NCBI GenBank assembly: GCA_023954475.1
Contig: JAMLHW010000009.1
Span: 124,001 to 188,000 of the forward strand
Length of the DNA stretch: 64,000 nt
Source: Anaerolineae bacterium
GTDB lineage: Bacteria; Chloroflexota; Anaerolineae; Promineifilales; Promineifilaceae
Direction of reading: 5' to 3'
Translations under genes and position numbers: made by a program
Shown: piece after piece, positions 54,701 to 62,046 of the stretch
Position numbering within the stretch: position 1 is the first letter of the stretch
Layout of the letters: each line of letters opens with the position of its first letter
Notes under the pieces: model-generated
What the model saw: only the letters and a program-made list of their open reading frames with translations
The model's database searches: none
What the model was told of the DNA's origin: nothing

Positions 54701-54818
54701 CATACCAATTGCTGGTTTGACCATCAGCTGATCGATTACCAGAATCTGTTGCCGCACCAGCCGTGGCTGCGATTGCAAAAAGAGCCACGAGTATTAACAG
54801 ATATTTTACTTGCTTCAT
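48726..54818 (-). CDS. Very large secreted subtilisin-like serine protease (S8)
   Basis: 2030 residues. Signal peptide about 1-23, an inhibitor-I9-like propeptide (about 50-145), then an S8 catalytic domain with Asp186 (A-V-L-D-S-G-V), His259 (N-G-H-G-S-H-T-A), oxyanion Asn373 (A-G-N-S-G) and Ser600 (Q-G-T-S-M-S-S-P-H). A PA domain is inserted at about 430-540. About 1300 residues of beta-sandwich modules follow, including two repeats of I-x-W-x-S-V-x-P with F-D-S-T-G-L and L-C-V-E-S-N-D, jelly-roll modules and a final Fn3-like domain (about 1870-1980). The C-terminus is Gly-rich, then a membrane helix and N-R-R-K, like a GlyGly-CTERM anchor. It has no TCGGCCGA after 49036, unlike everything around it. 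GGAGG lies 12 nt before the ATG. Confidence 0.93.
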   Translation of the reverse strand: MKQVKYLLILVALFAIAATAGAATDSGNRSADGQTSNWYAVINHEANTSGAAEYIVLLDEPAAAVYTGGVQGLAPARSSADAALAYAGYLQAQQNDFVNGIETQFGRNIDVVTTMQYALNGVIMVLEPDEAVALVSNPAVTHIERAVDQEILTDAGPTWIGANEVWDGTATGMEALGDGVVIAVLDSGVNYDHISFAATDKFGYTITNPLGDGVYLGACDPTNVEQYDPNATCNSKLIGAYDVLNGSPTLPNGEDENGHGSHTASTTSGNFVDAVVEAPALTGDLVSQISGVAPHANLITYDVCSSNGGQSCSGAALAAAPDIVAMNIMVDGANIRALNYSISGGSNPYNDAVELGFLNLSDLGVFVSASAGNSGPTPGTVAHVSPWVNTTAASTHNRTYPNRLINMAGGAAPADMNGAGITDGYGPAPIVYAGDFSNGDPNPEQCLNPFPPGTWTNGEIVVCDRGTIARVDKGANVLAGGAGGFVLANVDAQGESIAGDRHFLPAVHVGDTNGDQLRAWLAANPVGSLTAEIEGFLGTDLDPANGDIMADFSSRGPNNTFDVLKPNVTAPGVTILAAVADGGVGHPESPPEYDYLQGTSMSSPHAAGAGALMAEVHPDWTPHQIKSAIMMSAVNATVVKEDGSTPADAFDQGAGSVRVNKAAVAGLTLNETTANFIAANPILGGDPAALNVASMQNSDCAGSCSWTRTVQSVLDTTQEWDASLVMPVGMTGSVTPSNFTLAPGATQELTIEVDGSGLPAGSWAFAQLNLDPAPARAPISAPETTAASTPDTWTDEVTDNAGANNVLPPAGVEIWQAPSAVLYDNGPLVNCAGCGGGGADASRLQSSLGMTTLGFGHQVLNDNWVADDFTVSDAEGWTLDSVTFFAYQTNSTTTSTMTDVNWILYDGQPGAGGTMIYSGSGIDASVWSGIYRDSETSAGNTARPIMATTVGLGAISLPAGNYWLAWQTDGTLASGPWAPPITINGQTTTGNGLQSLAGTNAWAPANDTGSATQQGFPFVIEGTVGTGGGGGDVLAAHMPIAIIPSGSGTPPSIVLDPALLSATQAPDTTTMQTLNVGNVGDQTLDWSIYEDAGATRNFVDWMDNFDSYATGQDLHGVGGWKGWFNDPAASASTTDAQALSAPNSVDIVGAADLVHEYSVDDGFWTYTAYQYVPGNMTGDSFFILLNQYDDAGASNNWSVQVHMNGDTNLVLADGIGAGSQLPLIRDQWVELRVEIDLVNDFQEFYYDNQLLYSGSWSDGVSGGGITSIGAVDLFANTGTSVYYDDMSLIEQVAGTCDLSSDIPWVSVNPTSGSTAGNSSTPVDVTFDSTGLAEGTYNGTLCVESNDAAQPLVEVPVELIVDAGAGGGDLACNIDPIAFESGLPASWSVDTPFGTVYWSTTDDLAACDNGGNQTLGSGEAACADSDETNVPGDPYDTSLVTNAIDLSGYNSVSLDFAVNYNDIDASGGDMFSVEVSTDGGATWTSELSWNSDHNEIASVDLSSYGGNANVLVRFRYAGLGWDWWAQVDDVSLTCADAGVGPIIEVDPDTVHSSQQTNTTNDETFNINNLGDADLDWNIYEDAAFPMGPVSAGRTVATLNAKGIDGTAIGDASFTAAGTDTGVRATPESQANRDLVTITQSATNNIVQFNSVSCNAGGLHTDNSYLRVFDLMSYGITDDFDVTEVEIGVEQALGATGSQPIDVNLYILTDPNAPLTFGNLTPIGSTSTMVSDQSLSLWSTPVMGTAPAGSMLVVEIFTPDGQTTGNSFFIGSNPDGQTGPSYLAAAACGVPEPLDTAALGFPGMHIVMNVTGDTTPPMADVCDVASDISWASVAPDMGTTPAMGSDTVTVTFDSTGLLPGEYEGTLCVESNDPQNPLVTVLLQLWVEEPPTAVEMADLSATVNADGSVTVAWETAAEVANAGFNVYRSVSADALGEMVNGALIASTASAGAGASYSFTDSAVGAGIFYYWVEAVATDGTTFAHGPVEAVTQAPTSAGLSGFGGGSSTALPLVLVAVLAVALLGAAFVNRRKA

Positions 54819-55178
54819 CTCTTGGGAGTTCCTCCAACTTGTGAATTAAACATGTCACTTATTGACAGGCGAACGATCAATTGAAGTCAGTCGCCATTGC
54901 CAAACATCAAACACATGCACTTTACATTTCAGGTCGTATATACACCTCCTCAATTGTCACTGTAACCGTATTTCAAGCCGATTAGTCGTAGGCTAACAAA
55001 ATTCTGTCGCTGCATTTGGGGATCATTCAACGTCGCACATCACCCTGATAAGGCATAATGCGTGTCGTAAATGCATAGCTAATAAGGTTATCTTCATTTA
55101 TTGAAAACAACATGTATCAGAATAGGACTGGTACCATTGGACATCTGAACCATCTTTGTAGTTATTGTCAATACTGAA

Positions 55179-55196
55179 AAGCGCTGAAAGGCGCTT
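55179..55196. repeat. Small hairpin in the subtilase-lctP gap
   Basis: AAGCGC (55179-55184) pairs with GCGCTT (55191-55196) over a TGAAAG loop. The gap 54819-55491 is AT-rich and must hold the promoter of the subtilase on the minus strand; I see no clear -35/-10 pair there and no supported reading frame. Confidence 0.35.
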
Positions 55197-55478
55197 GCAG
55201 ATAGGTCACTTGTTAAGACCGAAATGCATATTCACAAATAATTACTGTTATGTTACCCCTGAGACGGCTCCATTTGTTACTTGGCAACTGCAAGCTATTT
55301 TAGGGTGAGCAAGTTGGAAGCAATACTCCAAGTTACTCAAATAGCTTGCGCCAACTCATTAATGGCTCATAGAAACATTGTATCATCTAACGAAGTTGCG
55401 TCAAGTAATTTTAGCGTGCAAACGAATTGTCCATGCGCAGCCAGGCAAAGCACACGGACGATTTTCGGCCGAATCTGT

Positions 55479-55484
55479 TATACT
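55479..55484 (+). promoter_or_regulatory. -10 box TATACT directly before the lactate permease start
   Basis: TATACT (55479-55484) lies 7 nt before the ATG at 55492, so the message would begin at the start codon. A TCGGCCGA palindrome (55465-55472) occupies the spacer just upstream of the box. No ribosome site is present. Confidence 0.5.
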
Positions 55485-55491
55485 CCCGACC

Positions 55492-57066
55492 ATGTCATTG
55501 CCACCTGTCAATTGGGGTACGATTCTACTGGCACTATCGCCTATTTTACTCGTTCTCTTCCTCATGATCGGGCTTAAATGGGGCGGCAGCAAAGCGGGTT
55601 TGGCAGGTTGGTCGCTCGCAATTCTCGTCTCTGTCCTCTTTTTTGGGTCAGGAATTGACCTGTTGGTGATTGCTTTCGGCAAATCACTTCTTTTGTCCCT
55701 GTTCGTCCTCTATCTGATTTGGATGGCACTGCTGCTCTACAATGTCGTCAATGACGCCGGTGCGATTGATGTTATAGGCGCCGAATTACCTCGTTTGGCC
55801 CACACGCAACCGGCGCAAGCATTGTTGCTCGCGTTTGTTTTCGGATCGTTTTTGCAGGGTGCGACTGGATTCGGCGTTCCGGCCGCTGTAATCGCGCCAC
55901 TTCTCGTAGGCGTTGGCTTTACGCCGACAACGGCGGTGGTGGTGGCGCTGTTGGGCCATGGTTGGGCGGTCACCTTTGGTTCGCTCGGCTCATCCTTTAT
56001 TTCATTGATGGCGGCAACAGGATTATCGGGTGAACAATTGGCGGGCAATTCGGCCGAATACCTGTTCTTTTGCTGTCTGCTCTGCGGAATCGCCGTATTG
56101 TGGGCGACAGCGGGGAAAACGGCACTGCGGGAACAATGGCTGCGGCTAATCGTCCTCACAGTCGTCATGGGTAGTACACAATGGGCTTTGGCCGTAGCCG
56201 GATTCTGGAACTTGGCAGCGTTCGGCGCCGGACTGGTCGGACTGACCGTTGCCATCATCGATTTCCGCTACGGCATTTTCGAAATCGGCCAATCACGCAA
56301 GACCTACACAGGGCAAACCGTCAACATCAGGCGATTGGCAATCGCATTTACGCCGTATTTCATTCTGATAATTGTCATCCTGGTTGCTTCATTCCTTCTC
56401 AAAGAACCGCTAAATGCAATACAACTCAACTACGAATTCCCGGCAGTGACAACCCGATTCGGTTGGCAAACGGAAGCCGGGCCCGGTCGTTCGATTAGCG
56501 TGTTCGGTCATCCCGGTGCGTTGTTGCTGTACACCAGTCTACTGGCATTTTTATGGTTTCGCTGGCGTGGCACATTCGTCAAACGCGAATCGGCCGATCA
56601 ACCACATTACAGTTTCGGCCCGCTCGTCAGAAAAACGATACAAGGATCACGCAAAAGTACAGTCAGTATCGTCGCATTGGTTGCGATGGCTGTCACAATG
56701 CAATATGCCGGTATGACACAACTGCTGGCCGAAGTCTTTAGCGCCAATACAGGCCAATTCTTCCTGTTTCTCAGCCCTTTCATTGGCGCATTGGGCGCAT
56801 TTATGACCGGCAGCAACACAAACAGCAACGTCGTTTTCGGATCACTGCAAATGCAAACAGCAGGCGCGCTAGGCGTATCGATCTCTGTGATTCTGGCAGC
56901 ACAAACAGCAGGCGGCGCAATCGGCAGCATTTTTGCACCGGCAAAAGTCGTCGTCGGCGTCAGCACGGTGAAAGACGGAGACGAATCGGCCGTTTTACGG
57001 CAGGTGACGATCTACTCCCTGGCGATATTGTTTATTCTGGGAATCGTAACGTGGTTTGCAGCATAA
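55492..57066 (+). CDS. lctP: L-lactate permease (LctP family)
   Basis: 524 residues, about 13 membrane helices. The LctP motifs are clear: Q-G-A-T-G-F-G-V-P-A-A-V-I-A-P-L-L in the first half, then T-G-S-N-T-N-S-N-V-V-F-G and A-Q-T-A-G-G-A-I-G-S-I-F-A-P-A-K near the C-terminus. Proton-coupled uptake of lactate, possibly glycolate, is the known family role. The open frame goes back to 55378, but the family alignment and the -10 box support 55492. It is a single gene; no lactate dehydrogenase is beside it. Confidence 0.92.
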   Translation: MSLPPVNWGTILLALSPILLVLFLMIGLKWGGSKAGLAGWSLAILVSVLFFGSGIDLLVIAFGKSLLLSLFVLYLIWMALLLYNVVNDAGAIDVIGAELPRLAHTQPAQALLLAFVFGSFLQGATGFGVPAAVIAPLLVGVGFTPTTAVVVALLGHGWAVTFGSLGSSFISLMAATGLSGEQLAGNSAEYLFFCCLLCGIAVLWATAGKTALREQWLRLIVLTVVMGSTQWALAVAGFWNLAAFGAGLVGLTVAIIDFRYGIFEIGQSRKTYTGQTVNIRRLAIAFTPYFILIIVILVASFLLKEPLNAIQLNYEFPAVTTRFGWQTEAGPGRSISVFGHPGALLLYTSLLAFLWFRWRGTFVKRESADQPHYSFGPLVRKTIQGSRKSTVSIVALVAMAVTMQYAGMTQLLAEVFSANTGQFFLFLSPFIGALGAFMTGSNTNSNVVFGSLQMQTAGALGVSISVILAAQTAGGAIGSIFAPAKVVVGVSTVKDGDESAVLRQVTIYSLAILFILGIVTWFAA

Positions 57067-57127
57067 AGAAATGGGAACGGTTTACCAAAGAAATCACGGC
57101 AAAATTCGCAGATGCGCTTAGATCAAA

Positions 57128-57159
57128 AGAAGCCGAGTTTTATCAGGAACTCGGCTTCT
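57128..57159 (-). terminator. 12-bp terminator hairpin behind the CpXC gene
   Basis: AGAAGCCGAGTT (57128-57139) pairs perfectly with AACTCGGCTTCT (57148-57159), 8-nt loop. On the minus strand the arm is followed by TTTGAT, giving a short U-run, so it mainly ends transcription of the minus-strand gene at 57189; it also lies behind lctP. Confidence 0.65.
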
Positions 57160-57188
57160 GAGAACGTCAAACGATAACGGTTACTCTG

Positions 57189-58541
57189 CTAAATTCGCAG
57201 TGCCAGATTGGCGTTAATCATGCGTTGCACAGCGCGAACGCGCTCAAGCAATTCAGGATTGCCCTGGGCAGCCGGGTTGTTTTCGAGTTGCTTCAAAGCC
57301 TCTGCCAATTCCGGTGTCACCATGTGGCTGTTTTCATTGAGAATGCGGCGGGCTTCCGCTTCTGACTCGGCGCTGATCATGTCGTTAATCATGCGAATCT
57401 CCGGAGGCACCGATTCCATTGCCAGTTCCTGTAACGTCTCCTGAACCTCGGTCAAACGGGCCAGGGCAGCTTCATTGCCGGTGGCTTCAGCCTGATCAAT
57501 ATTGGCAGCCAACACATAAGTGAATGTTTCATCCAGATCATCCAGATGTGTCAGCAATGCCTCACGTATGTCCGGCGCAGTGATGACTTCCTGCAATATG
57601 TCGGCCGCATGGCGCACGATTTCTTCGGACGCTGAGCGCATTTCGTCGTACACAGCCAGGAGACGGGTACGCAGCGCGGTGAGCTTTTTAACGGTGGCTT
57701 TGTCATGCGCGCGGGCTTTGCTTTCAATTTCGGCCGATAATTCCGCAAAGAACTCGTAGTTTAAGGCGCTGCCTCCGGCCATGACCAGTGCATCGACCAC
57801 ATCATCATCGTCAACATGACGCAAAATGTGCTCTAGCAACAGGCCCGGCGTGAGTGCATCGTCTTCCTTGGCTGCTCTCGTCAGGGCGTGCACTGCCAGT
57901 TGCTGTCTTTCCAGCCGCCGACCTGTCTCAGTTTCAGTCATCAACCGCCACTGCAAGTTCGTCATCTTGACCAATTGCTCCGTTTGCCCGGATTGGGATG
58001 CACTTTCCATGGAAGAGCGCAGCACGGAAAAAGCTAGTTCTCCCAACTCATCACCGCGCTCGCGAATCAATATGTCCAGCGTTTCTGTGTCAGCGTCGAG
58101 CATTTCCTGCAATAATTGAACTTGTTTTTGTTGATCGGCCAACATCTCGGCAGTGACACCTTCTGTCTCCAATACTTTTTCAACAAAAGTTTGCCAGCGC
58201 ATCACACGCATGGGGGGCTGCAGCATGTAGCCGCGCCGTTTTTCCATCGGCGTCTCGTCGACAATGGCACGCGTCAATCGGCCGATTAGCTGTTGTTCGT
58301 CCATATGCGACAATCCCATTTCAGACGGGATAAAGGCCATGAACAACTCATGTGCCGACTCGTGATAAACGAGCGGTGTCCCCACCTGCCCTGCCCAACC
58401 ACACGTCGGGCATTGCGCTACATTCAGTTGCCCGGAAAGCAGCATATTCTTGAGCTGTGGATAGCGATCAACGTTGATCACTTGAATGATTTGCGCCGTA
58501 ATCGGCGTGCTGCATTGCGGGCATGTCAACTGTGTCTGCAT
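57189..58541 (-). CDS. CpXC-domain zinc-ribbon protein
   Basis: 450 residues from the ATG at 58541 with AGGAG upstream (an open frame reaches 58595). The N-terminal 110 residues are the CpXC domain, with two zinc knuckles C-P-Q-C and C-P-T-C-G and the typical I-N-V-D-R-Y-P-Q-L-K, L-N-V and V-Y-H-E segments. The remaining 340 residues are helical, rich in E, L, A and R, likely long coiled-coil or bundle structure. CpXC proteins are found with membrane or stress functions but have no proven activity. It lies just ahead of the sensor kinase stop on the same strand, so it may be expressed with it. Confidence 0.82.
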   Translation of the reverse strand: MQTQLTCPQCSTPITAQIIQVINVDRYPQLKNMLLSGQLNVAQCPTCGWAGQVGTPLVYHESAHELFMAFIPSEMGLSHMDEQQLIGRLTRAIVDETPMEKRRGYMLQPPMRVMRWQTFVEKVLETEGVTAEMLADQQKQVQLLQEMLDADTETLDILIRERGDELGELAFSVLRSSMESASQSGQTEQLVKMTNLQWRLMTETETGRRLERQQLAVHALTRAAKEDDALTPGLLLEHILRHVDDDDVVDALVMAGGSALNYEFFAELSAEIESKARAHDKATVKKLTALRTRLLAVYDEMRSASEEIVRHAADILQEVITAPDIREALLTHLDDLDETFTYVLAANIDQAEATGNEAALARLTEVQETLQELAMESVPPEIRMINDMISAESEAEARRILNENSHMVTPELAEALKQLENNPAAQGNPELLERVRAVQRMINANLALRI

Positions 58542-58635
58542 GAAATCTCCTGTTTGTTGCGCTGTAAAAAAGCTATCCGGTTTGCTCACGTGCAATCCGG
58601 ACAGTTTGTGTACTGTGTTTACGAATTGAAAACCG

Positions 58636-60264
58636 TCACGACATCAATTCGGCCGAACGCGGCAATGAAAACGTGAACGTCGTTCCCGGCTCGTCCCCGT
58701 TATCGATAAACCAGATACAGCCATGATGCGCCTCGACAATTGCCTTCGTCAAGTAAAGACCAAGTCCTGTTCCTTCCGTCTTGCGGCTCAGCGCATTGTC
58801 CAGACGTGAGAATTTCTGAAAAATCCGATGTTTCTCGTGTTCCGGAATGCCAATACCACCATCGCGAACTGAAACAGTGACATATTCAGGCAGCGCACTA
58901 CCTGAAATGACAATATCACCACCGTCAGGCGAATACTTAATCGCATTGCTCAACAAGTTATTCAATACTTGCGTCAAGCGCTTCTCATCGCCTGGCACAA
59001 CGGGAAAATCGTCGGGGAAATGCACCTCGAGATCGTGGTTGTCTGTTTGTGTCGCAAATTTACGCGCCACGCTGTGGGCAACTGACGCTACCGAAACATC
59101 GCTGTGCAAATCAAGCGAAAATGTACCGCCCTGCAAACGCGATGCCTCCAACAGATTGTCGATCAGATCAGTCAGTGCATCCGCTTCTTCTTCAATCGTT
59201 GCCAGGTAATCATTGACCAGTTCACGTGGCCAATCGACATCATTGCGCAGCAGCGTACCTGCGTAACCTTTGATAATTGAAACCGGCGTTTTAAGCTCGT
59301 GGCTCACTACTGAAATAAACGTCTTTTGCAGACGCTCTTCCTCTTTATAACGCGTCAAATCACGCACATTGGCAATGATGTTTACCATATTGCCTTTATC
59401 GTCAATAAGCGGTGCATAGGTAACACCCAGACTGATGGTTTTGTCACCATTGCACCGGAACTCGCCTTCAACATACAACGGATCTCCCGTCGCATATGGC
59501 CATCCCTCTTCCAACGCTTGTGCCAGACTCATCGCCGAATTCAACGAACACCACTTAAAAACGTCGTGATGCAGATGACCAATCGCATCTTCGGCCGAAA
59601 TTCCGGTCATACGACTCAAAGCAGCATTAAAGACTGTGATGCGCAGTAGCGGATCGAGAATCATTACGCCTTCTGCATTTTGCTGCAAGATGGCGTTGAG
59701 TCGTCGTTTTTCGGCGATGACCGCTTCGTACAAACGAGCGTTTTTGACGGCAATCGCAGCCTGTGCTGCAAAGCTCTGCAAGAAACGCGCCAGGCTATGA
59801 GTGATATGGTATTGTCGCGTGTGGAAAACGAAGATCACGCCAACAATGGCATCGCCGTCGTACATGGGTAAGCCAAGCGACTGCGTCAAAGTCGGATTCG
59901 TCGCCTCTGCCATCGACTTGACCAGTTGCTTTACCGTGTCGAGCGTATCTTGTTTTGTGCCGTCAGCGTAAGGGATTCCGATCAACAATTCGTCAAAGCG
60001 GCGAAAAACGCGCGCAGGAATGCCGTAGGAAGCAACCGCCCGGAAGGTCTGATCGGATGGCTCGGCCAGCATGACCACGCCTGCGCGGGACGAAATCAAT
60101 TCGGCCGAAGCGCGTAAAATAACCCGGAGCACCTCAGTCAACTCCAATTCTGCCGTCAATGCCCGACCAATGGCGAGCATGTATTCGCGTTCGCGCACAC
60201 GCGGATCGAGAATTGCGTGAGTGGTGTTTTCTTCTTCCTCTACAACCATTTCCTCTACAACCAT
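58636..60264 (-). CDS. Soluble sensor histidine kinase (GAF-PAS-HisKA-HATPase)
   Basis: 542 residues without membrane segments. GAF domain about 41-176, PAS about 190-305 (I-L-D-P-L-L-R-I, then G-I-S-A-E-D), HisKA about 315-380 with His322 in V-S-H-E-L-K-T-P, and an ATPase domain about 425-540 with N-box L-S-N-A-I-K-Y-S, G1 D-G-G-I-G-I-P and G2 G-T-G-L-G-L-Y. No response regulator is adjacent, so its target is unknown. The start is unusual: the 15-nt unit ATGGTTGTAGAGGAA is repeated, so the protein begins M-V-V-E-E-M-V-V-E-E, and GAGGAA of the first copy sits as a ribosome site before the second ATG (60249). Confidence 0.9.
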   Translation of the reverse strand: MVVEEMVVEEEENTTHAILDPRVREREYMLAIGRALTAELELTEVLRVILRASAELISSRAGVVMLAEPSDQTFRAVASYGIPARVFRRFDELLIGIPYADGTKQDTLDTVKQLVKSMAEATNPTLTQSLGLPMYDGDAIVGVIFVFHTRQYHITHSLARFLQSFAAQAAIAVKNARLYEAVIAEKRRLNAILQQNAEGVMILDPLLRITVFNAALSRMTGISAEDAIGHLHHDVFKWCSLNSAMSLAQALEEGWPYATGDPLYVEGEFRCNGDKTISLGVTYAPLIDDKGNMVNIIANVRDLTRYKEEERLQKTFISVVSHELKTPVSIIKGYAGTLLRNDVDWPRELVNDYLATIEEEADALTDLIDNLLEASRLQGGTFSLDLHSDVSVASVAHSVARKFATQTDNHDLEVHFPDDFPVVPGDEKRLTQVLNNLLSNAIKYSPDGGDIVISGSALPEYVTVSVRDGGIGIPEHEKHRIFQKFSRLDNALSRKTEGTGLGLYLTKAIVEAHHGCIWFIDNGDEPGTTFTFSLPRSAELMS

Positions 60265-60437
60265 GTTGGCATCCTATACCGTTCCATGCGACTTGCAAGC
60301 CACATCGCGTTTCCCAGATTCTCAACACGACAGTTATACACCAGGCACCATAGAATCCTGTTAACATTACGGGCATGCATATGACTTTCAATTGAGAGGA
60401 CGCGGTATAGGGTAAAAGAGTAAAGGAAAGAAGCAAA

Positions 60438-60460
60438 CAGAGCGCACCAAGTGCGCTCTG
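60438..60460 (-). terminator. 10-bp terminator behind the repeat membrane protein
   Basis: CAGAGCGCAC (60438-60447) pairs with GTGCGCTCTG (60451-60460), loop CAA. On the minus strand it is followed by TTTGCTTC, a short U-run. It ends the transcript of the gene at 60489 before the sensor kinase. Confidence 0.65.
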
Positions 60461-60488
60461 TCAAGTTAGATCTGAAATGCTGTTCTGA

Positions 60489-61520
60489 CTAGATCGTTAC
60501 GCTGCTCGGATCAATTCCGGCTGCTTTGAGTGCTTTCTTGTATGCAGACGTTGCCTTGGAATTGGCAATACGCGCCGCACGGATGTCTTCAGGAGCCATA
60601 TCATCTGTTATTTCGATGAGTTCGGGTTTGGGAATGCCAGACACGTCAGCGCCACCGGTTTCCGGTTGTGCCTCTGCTGGCGTAGCGGCAGGGGCAGTTG
60701 GTGCAGACGCAACCGCACTCACTGCACTCGGATCAACGCCGGCCGCTTTGAGCGCCTTATTGTAAGCTGACTTGGCTTTTGAGTTGGCGATGCGTGCCTT
60801 GCGTTTGTCATCGGCCGACATGTCGTCAGTTATTTCAATATATTCCGGTTCCGGAATCGCGGTGGCTGCAGCGGGAACAGCGGCAGTCGCAGGTGCAGCA
60901 GGCGCAGCCACAGTTTCGGCAACCATCATCTGACCGGATTCTTTCAACGCTTTATAGGCGGCCGATTTGGCTTTGGCGTTGGCAACGCGTGCCGCACGTT
61001 TCTCCTGCGGCGACATGCTGTCTGTAATTTCCGTAACCGGATAATCTTTGCCCGGTTCCAGTTTGCGTTTCACCATTTTGGTCGAGCCTGTCGCCGCTGC
61101 GGTTGGCGTGGCTACTTGAGTCCGGTCAATTTGCAATCCCTGCCACGTATGGAATTTTGCGATCTTGACGGCAGTGATGGGATCGCTTTCAACGCCTTTA
61201 CTGGCTGTCTTTTTGTTTTCGCGGGCATCGGTCGTATCCAATCGGCCGATACCGAGATTGCCGCCACGTGGTAAAGCAGCCGCCTGCTTTGCAGCCAACA
61301 GACGCGCCTGTCTCAACTGCTCTTCACTATCACCCTGTAGATTGATGGCAAAACCAGCCGTCGCTTGCGGATTGACCGCTTTACGCGCCCGATCTTCCGT
61401 TTCAATGGCAATCGAGTTCCTTTCAACGGCAACGCTGAAACGCGTAAATAAAACCATGAAGAGAAACCCTAGCAATATTGTCACTATGGCAATGGCTGCA
61501 GCCAAGACGATGACGTTCAT
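60489..61520 (-). CDS. Membrane-anchored protein with three ~40-residue basic helical repeats
   Basis: Not recognised. 343 residues from the ATG at 61520 (GAGGA upstream). One N-terminal membrane helix (about 5-26), a charged juxtamembrane part, then three copies of a repeat linked by Ala/Pro-rich spacers. Each repeat reads (E-I-T-D-x-M-S/A), three to four charged residues, A-R-I-A-N-S-K-A-K-S-A-Y-x-K-A-L-K, then A-A-G-V/I-D-P-S: about residues 165-205, 240-285 and 300-343. The K/R/A-rich helices suggest binding to acidic partners or nucleic acid; it is inferred that the repeats face the cytoplasm or periplasm depending on topology, which is not resolved. tRNA-Leu lies upstream on the same strand. 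Confidence 0.7.
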   Translation of the reverse strand: MNVIVLAAAIAIVTILLGFLFMVLFTRFSVAVERNSIAIETEDRARKAVNPQATAGFAINLQGDSEEQLRQARLLAAKQAAALPRGGNLGIGRLDTTDARENKKTASKGVESDPITAVKIAKFHTWQGLQIDRTQVATPTAAATGSTKMVKRKLEPGKDYPVTEITDSMSPQEKRAARVANAKAKSAAYKALKESGQMMVAETVAAPAAPATAAVPAAATAIPEPEYIEITDDMSADDKRKARIANSKAKSAYNKALKAAGVDPSAVSAVASAPTAPAATPAEAQPETGGADVSGIPKPELIEITDDMAPEDIRAARIANSKATSAYKKALKAAGIDPSSVTI

Positions 61521-61717
61521 ACAATTGTCCTCATTGTGCCCATTTGACAGGGATTGAAAAGCGTGACGCAAGCCTTTACACTCTGTAGTGTTTCCCACGC
61601 CCTATCGACAACGCGATTATAACGGTTTGTGCAGGATTTCTCAAATGATTTGCTCGGTTGCAAAGCATTGTTTTCTGAGTTTGGTGTTGTCTCACACAGA
61701 GGCGGGTTGAAACAGAG

Positions 61718-61739
61718 AACCCCGGCTGTGACCGGGGTT
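61718..61739 (-). terminator. Hairpin downstream of tRNA-Leu
   Basis: AACCCCGG (61718-61725) pairs with CCGGGGTT (61732-61739), 6-nt loop, a few bases after the tRNA 3' end. Plus-strand reading gives TTTT after the arm; minus-strand reading gives TCTCTGTTTC. It most likely terminates the tRNA transcript. Confidence 0.6.
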
Positions 61740-61744
61740 TTGTG

Positions 61745-61829
61745 TGCCGAAGGTGGGAGTCGAACCCACACTCCTGTAAAAGGAACTACGCCCTGAACGT
61801 AGCGCGTCTGCCTGTTCCGCCACTTCGGC
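61745..61829 (-). tRNA. tRNA-Leu (anticodon CAG)
   Basis: An 85-nt cloverleaf on the minus strand. Acceptor GCCGAAG pairs with CTTCGGC; the anticodon stem CTACG/CGTAG encloses TTCAGGG, so the anticodon is CAG, reading CTG, the commonest Leu codon here. A long variable arm (TTCCTTTTACAGGAG region) and a T arm with GTTCGACTC mark it as class II leucine. Discriminator base A; the CCA end is not encoded. Confidence 0.95.
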
Positions 61830-61984
61830 TGAGTAACGCGCATTTTATCAGGCATGCGTGTGGATGGCAAATTTCAAATCGGCCGAAAAACACCAGTCAA
61901 ACAGGCAATCAATTTGGCAAATTCGGCCGAATTCCAGCCCCATATACCGACCCGGCACCACCAATTTCGGCTAGGCTTTGCTTC

Positions 61985-62001
61985 GAATTGTGTTACAATT
62001 C
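61985..62001 (+). promoter_or_regulatory. sdh promoter -10 within a perfect inverted repeat
   Basis: GAATTGT (61985-61991), GTT, ACAATTC (61995-62001) is a perfect 7-bp inverted repeat that contains TACAAT (61994-61999) as a likely -10 box, about 50 bp before sdhC. A regulator binding here would block transcription. No -35 of good quality is seen. Two TCGGCCGA copies lie upstream (61878, 61922). Confidence 0.45.
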
Positions 62002-62046
62002 ACAAAGCCTTCGTTTGATTTTCACTAACACTTTGGAGGTACGTCC

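Noticed and set aside
54819-55491. Possible small genes in the 673-bp gap before lctP
   Set aside because: No frame with a ribosome site or coding bias was found; the region is AT-rich and probably regulatory.
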